A DNA stretch of 64,000 bases from CAXXOK01 sp963678055 (lineage in GTDB: Bacteria; Bacillota; Clostridia; Christensenellales; Aristaeellaceae), in NCBI GenBank assembly GCA_963678055.1, contig OY782679.1, positions 992,001 through 1,056,000 of the forward strand, in the 5' to 3' direction. The notes below the pieces were generated by a model. It was not told the origin of the DNA, did not search any database, and worked only from the letters and a program-made list of their open reading frames with translations. Shown piece by piece: positions 15,707 through 25,006 of the stretch. The stretch's first letter is position 1; each line of letters opens with the position of its first letter. The translations under genes were made by a program, and so were the position numbers.

Positions 15707-16881
15707 AGGAACGCGTCTTTACCCGTGATTTTATCCTGGTTTTCATCGCTGCCGGGCTGATACGCATCTGCTATCAGGTTCAAAATACCGTCACCCCGCT
15801 GTATGCACAAAACCTTGGCTTTTCCAAGTCTTCCATCGGATTGTTGGTGACGGTTGTCACGATCGCATCCTTAGTGCTGCGCCCTTTTTTAGGCGGCTGG
15901 CTGGATCGCTACGGCCGCAAATGGATTGCGCTGGTGGGTACGGCCATATTTACCGTAGCTACGCTATGGAACGGATATGCCGCGACCATCGTGGTACTGA
16001 TTGTCATTAAAGCCTTGCAGGGCGCCGGGTTTTCCGCGCATACCACATCCATCAATACCATGGCAACCGATGTGCTGCCGGAATCACGCATCTCTGAAGG
16101 CATCGGATATATGGGTCTGACGGGCTCTGTATCGCTGGCGGTTGCGCCTGCCATCGCGCTCAGCCTGGTTGGCAACGGAGAGTATAACACCGCGTATATC
16201 GTTGCGTTTGCAGCCGGCGCGCTTGCCGTAGCGGTGACTGCGCTGTATCGTACCAAGCCTGCAGCTGTAATCGCCGCCAAAAATGCGCATCCTGCACCGA
16301 CCGGCATCGCCCGCTTTTTTGAACCGACTGCATTTAAGCCGGCGGCGGTCATGCTGCTTTTGGGTCTTTGCGGCGCCGCGCCCATCACCTTTTTATCCAT
16401 CTTTACCTTGGATCGCGGGTTCACCACCGATCAGATCAGCCTCTATTTCACCATCAATGCTGTCACATTAGCGCTGGCACGCCTGTTTGGCGCGCGGATT
16501 GCACGCAAGCTTTCTACTAACCGCGCAGTGCTGTTTGCAACAGTACTCAACGCGACGTCTTTTCTGCTGATTGCTGCCGCTACTAACATCTGGATGCTAT
16601 GGCTGGCCGCCGCTCTGTACGGGTTTGGCTATGGTACGATTTATCCCCTGCTCAATGGCTTGGCCATCACATCTGCGCCGCCGCACAGGCGGGGCACTGC
16701 CATGGCCACCTTTTTAACCGCGATGGATATCGGGGTTGGATTTGGCGCGAGTTTCTGGGGCATACTGGCTGATGCGGTGAGCATGGACGTAATATTCCCG
16801 CTGTGTGCGCTGTTATCAGTGCTTGCGTATATTTTGTTCCGTATATTGAAAATGGATTGGAAGAAGGGTCTGTCGACATGA
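15703..16881 (+). CDS. MFS transporter
   Basis: 392 residues, coupled at both ends by ATGA overlaps. Twelve predicted membrane segments; the loop 2-3 motif is GGWLDRYGRKWIALVG, the classic MFS motif A (GxxxDRxGRK). It looks like a small-molecule drug/metabolite-type MFS carrier. Within this operon it may export a product of hydrolysis or import a second form of the substrate. Confidence 0.9.
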   Translation: MKERVFTRDFILVFIAAGLIRICYQVQNTVTPLYAQNLGFSKSSIGLLVTVVTIASLVLRPFLGGWLDRYGRKWIALVGTAIFTVATLWNGYAATIVVLIVIKALQGAGFSAHTTSINTMATDVLPESRISEGIGYMGLTGSVSLAVAPAIALSLVGNGEYNTAYIVAFAAGALAVAVTALYRTKPAAVIAAKNAHPAPTGIARFFEPTAFKPAAVMLLLGLCGAAPITFLSIFTLDRGFTTDQISLYFTINAVTLALARLFGARIARKLSTNRAVLFATVLNATSFLLIAAATNIWMLWLAAALYGFGYGTIYPLLNGLAITSAPPHRRGTAMATFLTAMDIGVGFGASFWGILADAVSMDVIFPLCALLSVLAYILFRILKMDWKKGLST

Positions 16882-18398
16882 AAAAGGATCTCATCGTAGG
16901 AAGCTGTTCCCCGGAATCCGTTGGATTAAAAAGTGAAGATGTTCTAAAGTGCCTGCAGGAACTGGATCAAAGCGCAAACGAAATTCATGGCTTTGTAGCC
17001 GCGCGGCATGACAAGGTATTTGCGGAAAGCTACCTGGCCCCATTTGCGGCTGATTTACCCCATACCTGCCATTCACTGGGAAAGAGCTATACCTGCACGA
17101 CGGTGGGTATCGCCTGCACCCAGGGGCTGCTAAACCCGGAAGACTTGGTTGTGGATGTGTTCAAGGAAGAAATTGAACGCTTTGGTGCGAAACCGGATGC
17201 CAACATGCGCAAAATGAAGCTCAAACATGTCATGGCCATGAGCTGTGGTATGGAACACATGCCGCACATGGATGAGCACTGGATGGAAAATTTCCTGCAA
17301 AGCCCTGTGAAGTACGAGCCGGGCACAGTGTTTTTATACAACTCCATAGGTAGCTGCATGCTGGGTGCAGCTGTAGAGAAGGCCACAGGCCGCGAGCTGT
17401 ATGACTATGCAAAAGAGACACTGTTTGACCCTATTGGCATCGCGCCGGAGGAGCTGGTTTGGAGGCGCTTTGGTAACGGCCGCTATGCCGAGCCCGGTGT
17501 ATCGGCCACGACGCGATCCAACCTGCGCCTAGGTCTGCTTTACCTGGCTCGCGGCATGGCAGGCGGAAAGACTGTTGTGGCCCGGGACTGGATGGAACAA
17601 GCCGTCAGCAAGCAGATTGAAACCGCTATCGGTACCGCCAATGCCGATGACGCCAGCTGTGGTTATGGCTGGCAGCTTTGGCTGTGCAAACAGCCCGGCA
17701 TGGTGCGCTTTGACGGTGGCCAAGGCCAGTTTTGCATTATGGATATGCAGCGGGATACGGCAATCGCCATTCATGAGGGCGGCGTACATCCCGGCGGCGT
17801 GCAAACGGTATTGGACCTGACCGAAGCGCTGATGGCATCGGCCAAGGACACGCCTTACCCGGAAAACCCGGAAGCCCTGGCGCGCTTACAGGCCTATTTG
17901 CAAGCCCGTGCCGTAGCACCTGCAAAAGTGCTGCCGGTGCCCAATGAGGCGCAGCGGTTTACAGGCAGCTATGCGGTAACGGACGGGGTACTGAATCCCT
18001 GGATTGAAGTTGCGCCTGTGGACGATGACTTTTATCACCTGTTTTATGAGCCGTCCGTGCGCCCGGAAATTGTCGTGTTCGACATTGCCGTCAAGCAAGA
18101 CGAGGTCGTCTTTACGTTCAACCACGCCACACAAATTCGTGCCCGCTTGGACGGCCAGTGGCAGCGCGGGGAAACCGCAACGGTCATTCCGCCGCTGAAA
18201 CACTACACCGCAACCGCACGGTTTTCCGATGATCGTACGCTCCACCTGTCCATTCGCTGGTTGAACGCGTGGACGCGGCCGGAAATTACCTTCCGTCTCC
18301 ATGACGAATGCGACCTTGAGATCACCATTGAAAAAGATATGCTACATGAGGGCCGCAAGCCGTTTACCCGCCAAGCAAAGGCCCGGAAAAGCCGCTGA
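16878..18398 (+). CDS. Beta-lactamase-family serine hydrolase (second copy)
   Basis: 506 residues; ATG 16878 overlaps the MFS stop. Same architecture as the hydrolase at 11096: SxxK in CHSLGKSYTCTTVG, a Tyr-Asn motif in PGTVFLYNSIGSCMLG, GYGWQLW and a beta-rich C-terminal domain (LHLSIRWLNAWTRPEITF resembles LELEIRWLESCRVHRLVF of the first copy). The two are diverged paralogues rather than a recent duplication. Cytoplasmic. It is the last gene of the operon, followed by a terminator. Confidence 0.85.
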   Translation: MKKDLIVGSCSPESVGLKSEDVLKCLQELDQSANEIHGFVAARHDKVFAESYLAPFAADLPHTCHSLGKSYTCTTVGIACTQGLLNPEDLVVDVFKEEIERFGAKPDANMRKMKLKHVMAMSCGMEHMPHMDEHWMENFLQSPVKYEPGTVFLYNSIGSCMLGAAVEKATGRELYDYAKETLFDPIGIAPEELVWRRFGNGRYAEPGVSATTRSNLRLGLLYLARGMAGGKTVVARDWMEQAVSKQIETAIGTANADDASCGYGWQLWLCKQPGMVRFDGGQGQFCIMDMQRDTAIAIHEGGVHPGGVQTVLDLTEALMASAKDTPYPENPEALARLQAYLQARAVAPAKVLPVPNEAQRFTGSYAVTDGVLNPWIEVAPVDDDFYHLFYEPSVRPEIVVFDIAVKQDEVVFTFNHATQIRARLDGQWQRGETATVIPPLKHYTATARFSDDRTLHLSIRWLNAWTRPEITFRLHDECDLEITIEKDMLHEGRKPFTRQAKARKSR

Positions 18399-18476
18399 GC
18401 AGGATGGCTGATGCTGCATACAGCATCGCATACACGTGAACGGACAAAGCAAGCAGCATTGAACCAAACCTATAGG

Positions 18477-18511
18477 AAAGGCAGCTGTTAAAAAGCGGCC
18501 TTTCTTTTTTA
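18477..18511 (+). terminator. Terminator of the transport/hydrolase operon
   Basis: AAAGGCAGCT - GTTAAAA - AGCGGCCTTT (one mismatch) followed by CTTTTTT, 79 bases after the last hydrolase stop. Confidence 0.75.
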
Positions 18512-18664
18512 CGCGCGGTGATGAACAACGAACGAGTTATATATTCGGTCAAAGAGATTGGGCTTGAAGATGTACTTGGATTCAACTTGCGTTTCACAGG
18601 GGATGAAAACCCTGAAATGCTTCGTTATGATTGTAAAGATAGTTTGCAATCGGGAGGGAATTTG

Positions 18665-19699
18665 ATGAAAAAAATAAGCGGTCTGGTCGCGGCTTTGTTC
18701 ATGCTCATGAGTTTGACTGCGGCGCTGGCGTGGTCGCCGGAGTATACCTACACAACGCGGGACGAGCTGCCTGCCTCAATTAACGCACAACTGCCGCCCA
18801 AGTTGATTTTGGAGCAGGGATATCTGCTGGATCGGAGAGTGTTGCTGTTAATGAGCGATGGAGGACAATACTACCCGTATTCCTACTATAATTGCTCTTA
18901 TACCCAGCCGCGTGGAGAAGACTATGAACTTTATAATATTCCAATGCCCATGACTGCATGGCAGGGCGTGCCGCCGGTGATGACCGTGGAATCGCCGACT
19001 TTGGTGACCCTGCATTATGGGGATCGCTATGCATATACCTTTCATTTTGAAAGCTATGATCCCTTAGGGCTTTGCCAGGTGGTTATCGACGGTCGGGCTG
19101 CGTTTCTTGGCAGGAATACCCTCTTGTTTGATTATGGGTATCCAGGGAATCCGACCAGGCTTTACGGCACTTGGAAGCAAATGCCATCTCTTTCAAATAT
19201 GAAAGAAGCAACCCTACCCAAAACAATGGACGAACTTACGGCGATGCTGGATCAATCCGGCTGGGCTGTTGTCAGCAATTCTGTACCGACCGATAGACTG
19301 AACTTACGTAAATCCGCGTCGCGTAAGGGGGAGCCCATCGGACGATATTATAACGGAACGCCTGTACAAATTGTAAGTCAAACCGGGCAATGGAGCAAAG
19401 TGATCATTGGCAACGCAGAGGGGTATATGATGACAAAATTCCTCATGACAGACCAAAGCAGCGTGCAGGATGCCTTCCCCGGTCGTGCCCTGCTGCCCAC
19501 GGCATGGGAGGAAAACGCGGGTATGTTCCAAACGTTTTCCACCGATCCGATAGCGCTCATGCGCGTTCCATTGCTGGATGATTCGTGTGTGCTGGATATT
19601 CCGTTCATCATTGGATTTGTCAACGATGATTGGGTAGCAGCCATGACCTATAGCGGGCACTATGGCTACATGCGAAGCGAATATTTTACAGCTGAATAA
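18665..19699 (+). CDS. Secreted SH3b-domain protein
   Basis: 344 residues from ATG 18665, preceded by GGGAGG; the open frame extends further upstream but without a ribosome site. Signal peptide MKKISGLVAALFMLMSLTAALA. Residues about 215-270 are a bacterial SH3 domain (DRLNLRKSASRKGEPIGRYY, GTPVQIVSQTGQWSKVIIG, GYMMTKFL). A second, weaker SH3-like unit may follow to the end (MRVPLLDDSCVLDIPF ... GYMRSEYF). The N-terminal domain is not recognised. Likely a wall-associated protein; substrate and enzymatic activity are not evident. Confidence 0.75.
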   Translation: MKKISGLVAALFMLMSLTAALAWSPEYTYTTRDELPASINAQLPPKLILEQGYLLDRRVLLLMSDGGQYYPYSYYNCSYTQPRGEDYELYNIPMPMTAWQGVPPVMTVESPTLVTLHYGDRYAYTFHFESYDPLGLCQVVIDGRAAFLGRNTLLFDYGYPGNPTRLYGTWKQMPSLSNMKEATLPKTMDELTAMLDQSGWAVVSNSVPTDRLNLRKSASRKGEPIGRYYNGTPVQIVSQTGQWSKVIIGNAEGYMMTKFLMTDQSSVQDAFPGRALLPTAWEENAGMFQTFSTDPIALMRVPLLDDSCVLDIPFIIGFVNDDWVAAMTYSGHYGYMRSEYFTAE

Positions 19700-19797
19700 G
19701 GGCATACCTTCGATACAGTTGATAAGAAGTAGCTGGGCGCAAAGTACCTGGTTCGGCGCGACTGTTTACATCGTTCTAACTTGCAGTGATTTGAGAC

Positions 19798-19831
19798 AAA
19801 GCGGGCGATTTGTAAAGAATCGCCCGCTTTG
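19798..19831. terminator. Bidirectional terminator
   Basis: AAAGCGGGCGATT - TGTAAAG - AATCGCCCGCTTT, a perfect 13-bp stem with A/T flanks. It serves the SH3b gene on the plus strand and nudC on the minus strand. Confidence 0.85.
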
Positions 19832-19868
19832 TATAAGACTGAAATGATTGAAAAAATAAACTTTGATC

Positions 19869-20702
19869 TTACAGTGTACCCTGCCTGAACCGTTCCATCA
19901 TATCAAAGGCAATGCTTGTGGTGGTGTCGTTTTTTGGTATTTCGGCACGGGGGAACCAGCGGGCTTCGGCGAGCTCGGATTCCTGCAGGCGGATGGTATC
20001 GGGGCCATCCAGTTCGGCGGTAAAGCCGAGCATCAGGCTTTGGCTGATGCCCCAGGGTTGGCTGGCCATATAGCGTATGTTTTTCACGCGTAGGCCGACT
20101 TCCTCCATAATTTCCCGCTCCACGGCCTGCTCGGTAGTCTCGCCGGCTTCAACAAAACCGGCAATCAGCGAAAAGTGACGGAACACGCCGTGCGCGTTAC
20201 GCGCCAGTAAAAGGCGGTCATGGTCTACGATGGCAACAATCACGGCCGGAAGTACAGGCGGATAGTGAATAGCGTTGCAATTTTTGCATTGCAAAGCGCG
20301 CTCATGGGGGTGCGGGGTTACAGGTCCGCCGCAAACGCTGCAAAAGTGGTGGGTTTGGTACCATTTGTGGATATGGCGTGCTGTCAGCAACAGCACAGCG
20401 TCGGCTTCGGGCTGCAGGGTTCGAAACACACGCACACTCTCCCATAGCAGGCCACCCGGTGCGGTGGAATTGGCACTGGCTTCGGCGACAAAATACCGCT
20501 GCCCGCTTTGTGTAAACGCGTGGCGCGGGGGAGTGGCAAGCGCAATAGTGCAAGTATCGTCCCATATTGGGATACGGCTGCCCATAGCAGTATCCCGCAG
20601 TAAAACCTCGCTGTCCCGGAATATAAAGACCGCGTCATCCGCCTGAATGGGGGCTGCGTCATAAAAGAGAGAAAACTCCGTGTGATTTCGATTGATGAGC
20701 AT
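19869..20702 (-). CDS. nudC: NAD+ diphosphatase (NudC-type Nudix hydrolase)
   Basis: 277 residues. A zinc ribbon (FCSVCGGP ... LQCKNCNAIHYP, about residues 120-145) precedes the Nudix domain, whose box GFVEAGETTEQAVEREIMEEVGL spans about residues 178-200. The NudC-specific SQPWGISQSLMLGF motif follows, normally SQPWPFPxSLM. NudC cleaves NADH/NAD+ to NMN and AMP and can remove NAD caps from RNA. The N-terminal ~100 residues are the variable NudC N-domain. Single gene with its own promoter and terminator. Confidence 0.9.
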   Translation of the reverse strand: MLINRNHTEFSLFYDAAPIQADDAVFIFRDSEVLLRDTAMGSRIPIWDDTCTIALATPPRHAFTQSGQRYFVAEASANSTAPGGLLWESVRVFRTLQPEADAVLLLTARHIHKWYQTHHFCSVCGGPVTPHPHERALQCKNCNAIHYPPVLPAVIVAIVDHDRLLLARNAHGVFRHFSLIAGFVEAGETTEQAVEREIMEEVGLRVKNIRYMASQPWGISQSLMLGFTAELDGPDTIRLQESELAEARWFPRAEIPKNDTTTSIAFDMMERFRQGTL

Positions 20703-20734
20703 ACGTATTACCTCGCAATATACCGTTCTAAACC

Positions 20735-20762
20735 ATCATAGCAAAATGTGCCGCGTTGTCAA
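20735..20762 (-). promoter_or_regulatory. Promoter of nudC
   Basis: Minus strand TTGACA (20762-20757), 16-base spacer, TATGAT (20740-20735), 33 bases before the nudC start. Confidence 0.65.
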
Positions 20763-20815
20763 AAAAGAAATTCATTTTGAGAAATTAACTAGATGACCAT
20801 AAGTATTATTGCACA

Positions 20816-20844
20816 TTGAAAACATAGAGTCAGTAGTTTATAAT
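20816..20844 (+). promoter_or_regulatory. Promoter of the OLD-like ATPase gene
   Basis: TTGAAA, 17-base spacer, TATAAT, 41 bases before the ATG. The same -35/-10 hexamers and spacing occur before the prophage three-gene module. Confidence 0.7.
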
Positions 20845-20885
20845 TATCTGATGATATAAATGTACCTTATGAAAGAGGGATCATA

Positions 20886-22583
20886 ATGAAGATTACTATA
20901 AAGAGATTTAAATCTATTCTTGAAGCAGAACTAGAGCTCTCTGATATTAATGTGTTAGTAGGAGGTAATAATTCTGGGAAAAGTAGTATCATTCAAGCCA
21001 TTCAGTTTGCTGTTTCATGTACACAAACTGCTGGTGAATATAGAAAAATTAGGTGGGCAAACGGGATATCGTATGCAATTATTGCTCCTGATGAACTATT
21101 TTATTCTCCGATTCACGATGTTTATTCACTTGGTTATGGGAATATGCCATTAGTTGAAACAAATTCAAAAGCTATTGAAATTCAGATTGAGGATACAGCC
21201 AACTCTGGAGAATGCACTTTTATCTTGAGAATACGTCGTGGTCGAGGACGTACTTTGTCCTTATCGTTAATAGGTATGGACTTATGGAAGGATATAGTTG
21301 CGCTGGATGAACCTTACAGCATGTATGTCCCTGGTTTATCTGGAATTTCATTTGAAGAAGACTTTATCACTCTTGGCGGTGTGCGCAGAGCAGCCGCAAG
21401 GGGAGACTCGAATCATATATTTAGGAATGTTCTATTACAGCTACATCGCAAATCAGAGAGATGGGATGAATTTATAAAAACTTTGGGGATGGTATTTCCC
21501 AAGATAAGCATAGATGTATCTTGCAACGAAGAAACTTCGCCAAATGTAAATGTGCTTGTATCGTTTGAAGATGCAAATAGACTACCCATTGATGCAATGG
21601 GAACAGGAATTCTACAAGCAATACAAATATGTGCGTATGTTCACTTATTCCAACCCAAAATTCTCCTGCTCGATGAACCTGATGCTCATTTGCATCAGAA
21701 TAACGAAAGAGCGTTAGCAAATATGCTTATAGAAATGACAAAAAAAACTAAAACAAAGGTTATTATGGCGACACATTCTAGAACATTATTAACGGCTCTG
21801 AAAGATAAGGGGAAATTCTTTAGAGTAAATAATGGGATAGTCAAATCAGAGAAGGATTTCGATTGCTATTCAACACTTATGGATTTAGGGGCTTTGGATG
21901 ATCTGGATATTCTGGATAATGGAAGATGCTCATGGGTAGTCTTATCTGAGGATACTGGTAAAGATTCTGAAAAAGCTCTAAGACTAGTTTTTGAGGCAAG
22001 TGGACTTGCAATTGATTCCTATAAAGTTTATCCATATGGTGGCACAAGCCATATTGATGATGCAATTATCTCTGCGAGATTTATCTGTGGACTACATCCA
22101 AGTATAAGGGTGATTATTCATATTGATAGAGATGGGCGAACCGAGAAGGAAAGACAAGAGATCATTGGAAATATCAATGGGATTGATCCTCGAATTAGGT
22201 GCTATATCACAAGACATAACGACATAGAAGGTCAGTTTTGCGAGAAGGAACATGTTAGTTCTGTTCTGAGGAGTATTGGTGAAGATGCTAATTTTTACGA
22301 TGAGATAGTACCAGCTTTAATAATGGAGTTGAGAGAAAAATCTTTGGAGAAGATGATTACGAATAGATGTAGACTTAGAAAAGCTCATAATGACCAAGGG
22401 AAAGTGGCAACAGAAGCTATTGTAGACTATGAATCAGACCCATTTAGCTATATATATACTAAAAGCCTTCGAGGGCGCATTGCTGATGCCTTGCAAAAAA
22501 AATGCAGCAGGAATATTAACCTTTGGGTATCATCAAAGTATATTATAGATAATAAGTTGTCTGAAACTATTCACTCTGCTTAA
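20886..22583 (+). CDS. OLD-like AAA ATPase with Toprim-like C-terminal region
   Basis: 565 residues. The N-terminal ABC/SMC-type ATPase shows Walker A GGNNSGKSS (26-34), a signature region around MGTGILQAIQI and Walker B LLLDEPDAHLH (about 258-268), then an H-loop MATHS. The C-terminal ~220 residues look like a Toprim nuclease-type domain: an acidic VVLSEDTGK (about 351) and IHIDRDGR (about 412), spaced as the E and DxD motifs. This is the plan of OLD/GajA-family and AriA-AriB-like defence proteins. It is AT-rich among GC-richer neighbours, has its own promoter, and has no UvrD-type partner beside it. Likely horizontally acquired; an anti-phage role is inference. Confidence 0.75.
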   Translation: MKITIKRFKSILEAELELSDINVLVGGNNSGKSSIIQAIQFAVSCTQTAGEYRKIRWANGISYAIIAPDELFYSPIHDVYSLGYGNMPLVETNSKAIEIQIEDTANSGECTFILRIRRGRGRTLSLSLIGMDLWKDIVALDEPYSMYVPGLSGISFEEDFITLGGVRRAAARGDSNHIFRNVLLQLHRKSERWDEFIKTLGMVFPKISIDVSCNEETSPNVNVLVSFEDANRLPIDAMGTGILQAIQICAYVHLFQPKILLLDEPDAHLHQNNERALANMLIEMTKKTKTKVIMATHSRTLLTALKDKGKFFRVNNGIVKSEKDFDCYSTLMDLGALDDLDILDNGRCSWVVLSEDTGKDSEKALRLVFEASGLAIDSYKVYPYGGTSHIDDAIISARFICGLHPSIRVIIHIDRDGRTEKERQEIIGNINGIDPRIRCYITRHNDIEGQFCEKEHVSSVLRSIGEDANFYDEIVPALIMELREKSLEKMITNRCRLRKAHNDQGKVATEAIVDYESDPFSYIYTKSLRGRIADALQKKCSRNINLWVSSKYIIDNKLSETIHSA

Positions 22584-22641
22584 TTTTATCTAAGAATACT
22601 GTGCGATAATAATGATTATCCTTGAAGGGAAGGAGTTAGCC

Positions 22642-23904
22642 ATGCAAACATTTTCATCGTTATACCGGCGGTTGATGGAAGCCGGGGTTAACAAGAAACT
22701 GGACAGCGAAATACAAAAGATAAACGCCGAGGGCGACTGCGATCCCCATCAGCTATCCTGTTTGCTTAAGCCACGAATGCAGCCGCCTATCGTTCGCCTT
22801 GGCGTGTGCGATTGCCCGCCGGAGCAGCAGGAAACCTGTGCCAGTGTTTGCTTTTTTAGCGCTATACGGCATGACGAAAACGGGCAGGTCACCATTGCAA
22901 AGGACGATTGCATTGGCTGCGGCGATTGCATGATTGCCTGTGAGAAAAATAATCTGGCGGAGATCAAAGAAGCTTTGCCGATGTTTACCCTGATTAACGA
23001 GGAAAAACACCCCGTGTACGCCATGATCGCCCCGGCGTATATCAGCCAGTTCTCCAAGGAAATTACGCCCGGCAAGCTGCGCACGGCGTTTAAACAGCTT
23101 GGCTTTGCCGGTATGGTGGAGGTCGCGCTGTTTGCCGATATCCTGACCCTGAAAGAAGCGCTGGAGTTTGACCAGTCCATCCACACAGACAAGGATTTTA
23201 TGCTCACCAGCTGCTGCTGCCCGATGTGGATTGCCATGATTAAGAAGGTATACCGCCAGCTGGTGCCGCACCTGCCGCCGTCCGTATCGCCGATGGTTGC
23301 CTGCGGCAAGGCCATCAAGGCCATGGAACCGGGGGCAAAAACGGTGTTTATCGGTCCCTGCATCGCTAAAAAGGCGGAGGCACGGGAGGCGGACATCGCT
23401 GATGCGGTAGACTTTGTATTGACCTTTGAAGAAATTCGCGATATTTTAGAAGCCGCGGCTATCGACCCTGCCAAGGTGGAGGAAGACAACCGCGACCACT
23501 CCTCCAAAGCGGGGATACGCTACGCGGTGACCTCCGGGGTCAGCAAGGCGGTGCAAAACACGTTGCTGAAATTGCGGCCGGACAGGGACATTCAAATTCA
23601 TGCCGATCATGCCGATGGAATACGCGCCTGTAAAGAGATGCTCAAAAACATCCTCAGCGGCGATATTCAGGCCAACTTTATCGAAGGCATGGGCTGCGTA
23701 GGCGGCTGCGTGGGTGGCCCGAAATCCCTGATCGACAAGGACGACGCCACCGTGAACGTGAACGATTACGGCAGACAGGCGGCCTATGAAACGCCGATTG
23801 ATAATCCGTTTGTGATCGAGCTGCTAAAGCAGCTGGGCTTTGATACGGTCGAGAAGCTGCTGCAAGAGGATACGATGTTTATTCGCAAGTTCAACCTTGA
23901 TTGA
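22642..23904 (+). CDS. [FeFe]-hydrogenase-like iron-sulfur protein
   Basis: 420 residues from ATG 22642, which follows AAGGAG. The N-terminus carries cysteines for one or two [4Fe-4S] clusters (VCDCPPEQQETCASVC and CIGCGDCMIAC). The C-terminal part has the three H-cluster signatures: TSCCCPMW (L1, with three Cys rather than the usual two), FIGPCIAKKAEA (L2) and GMGCVGGCVGGP (L3). It lacks HydA accessory domains at the N-terminus and PAS or kinase parts. No maturases (HydEFG) are in the window. It belongs to one of the divergent [FeFe]-hydrogenase groups; whether it turns over H2 or senses redox is open. Confidence 0.82.
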   Translation: MQTFSSLYRRLMEAGVNKKLDSEIQKINAEGDCDPHQLSCLLKPRMQPPIVRLGVCDCPPEQQETCASVCFFSAIRHDENGQVTIAKDDCIGCGDCMIACEKNNLAEIKEALPMFTLINEEKHPVYAMIAPAYISQFSKEITPGKLRTAFKQLGFAGMVEVALFADILTLKEALEFDQSIHTDKDFMLTSCCCPMWIAMIKKVYRQLVPHLPPSVSPMVACGKAIKAMEPGAKTVFIGPCIAKKAEAREADIADAVDFVLTFEEIRDILEAAAIDPAKVEEDNRDHSSKAGIRYAVTSGVSKAVQNTLLKLRPDRDIQIHADHADGIRACKEMLKNILSGDIQANFIEGMGCVGGCVGGPKSLIDKDDATVNVNDYGRQAAYETPIDNPFVIELLKQLGFDTVEKLLQEDTMFIRKFNLD

Positions 23905-23940
23905 TGCGTCCATCCCACAGCACAGTTGAGATTATACTGA

Positions 23941-23977
23941 AACAAACAGGCGACCTTTGCGCGGGTCGTCTGTTTGT
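23941..23977. terminator. Terminator between convergent genes
   Basis: ACAAACAGGCGACC - TTTGCGC - GGGTCGTCTGTTTGT (a G-T wobble in the stem), between the hydrogenase-like gene and the convergent peptidoglycan-binding gene. Confidence 0.75.
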
Positions 23978-23992
23978 ATGTATAGTTACCGC

Positions 23993-24787
23993 TTACGGTG
24001 TGGCGCTGGAGCTGGCATCGGGACTGCTGCTGTTGCTATGGCTTACCGTGGTGGCTGGCTTTTCGTACACCTTGGCATCGGTGGAGAAAACAAGCTGCTG
24101 GTCCTGCGCCGAGGCGATACCGTTGACCTTTAACCCGTGTGCTTTTTCAAAAGCCCATACCGCGTTATAGGTTCCGTTGCCAAAGATATCGACAACGGTT
24201 TTCTGATAGTACCCCAGCTCGGCCAGCCGCTTTTGCAACAGGGTGACCTCATAGCCCACATTGCCTTTTTGCAGCTCTTGATAGGGATATTGGCCGCTAT
24301 TTCGCAGCGCAACGCCGATTTGCTCCCAAAGCGCTAACAGCTCATCAGGGGTATAGGTGCTGTACTGCTCGTTCAGGGGCAGGGGGGCGTTGTTTAGAAG
24401 CGCGGCTGCCTTTTGGTAGATCAGCTGTTGATCCTGCGCGGATGCGATACCGTTGACTTTCAGGTCGTTGTCTTTTTCAAACGCGCGCAGGGCTTTGTAG
24501 GTGCCGTTGCCAAACTCATCTACAATGGTTTTCTTGTAATACTCCAGTGCGGCAAGTTCGGTTTGCAAAAAGAAAACCTCATACCCTGTATTACCCTTTT
24601 TCAGCTCCGAATATGGGTACGAACCGTTCTCGCGCAGGGCAGCGCTCACTTGGCTGTGCAGCTGCAATAGCTCGTCTACGGAGTAGGCGTTCAGCAGCGA
24701 CTGGGCATCCTGCACATCCGCGGCCATTACGGCGGGCGTCAGAAACAACAGTAGCAGGGCAGTGAAAATGGCGGTGAATCGTTTCAT
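23993..24787 (-). CDS. Secreted protein with two peptidoglycan-binding repeats
   Basis: 264 residues. Signal peptide MKRFTAIFTALLLLFLTPAVMA. Two tandem copies of a ~100-residue unit (about 40-130 and 150-240), each with a helical lead (YSVDELLQLHSQVSAALREN; YTPDELLALWEQIGVALRNS), YPYxELxKGNxGYEV, a D-x-FGNGTY stretch and FEKxxxLKVNGIASAQDQQL. This resembles peptidoglycan-binding type 1 domains. A Ser/Ala/Pro-rich tail follows. It probably binds the wall; no catalytic domain is present. The repeat similarity is high enough to suggest internal duplication. Confidence 0.8.
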   Translation of the reverse strand: MKRFTAIFTALLLLFLTPAVMAADVQDAQSLLNAYSVDELLQLHSQVSAALRENGSYPYSELKKGNTGYEVFFLQTELAALEYYKKTIVDEFGNGTYKALRAFEKDNDLKVNGIASAQDQQLIYQKAAALLNNAPLPLNEQYSTYTPDELLALWEQIGVALRNSGQYPYQELQKGNVGYEVTLLQKRLAELGYYQKTVVDIFGNGTYNAVWAFEKAHGLKVNGIASAQDQQLVFSTDAKVYEKPATTVSHSNSSSPDASSSATP

Positions 24788-24927
24788 TATACAAAATCCT
24801 TCCCGTAATCAATCGGGCGGAGGGTATTGGGTGTCCGTGTTCGTTTTCCAGTGTACCCAGTTTTGTATGAATCAAACCAAAGCGGCAATGTTGCTACAGC
24901 CTTGACCGCTTTCAGCCGCAAGCTGCA

Positions 24928-24956
24928 TAGACATTTCCATACGAAATTGATATAAT
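24928..24956 (+). promoter_or_regulatory. Promoter of the dioxygenase-pirin pair
   Basis: TAGACA, 17-base spacer, TATAAT, about 50 bases before the dioxygenase ATG. Confidence 0.6.
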
Positions 24957-25006
24957 TTACATAGATGGTGAGTTCTGTTCCGCCCGACTGAAAGGCAGGA
25001 AACTGT

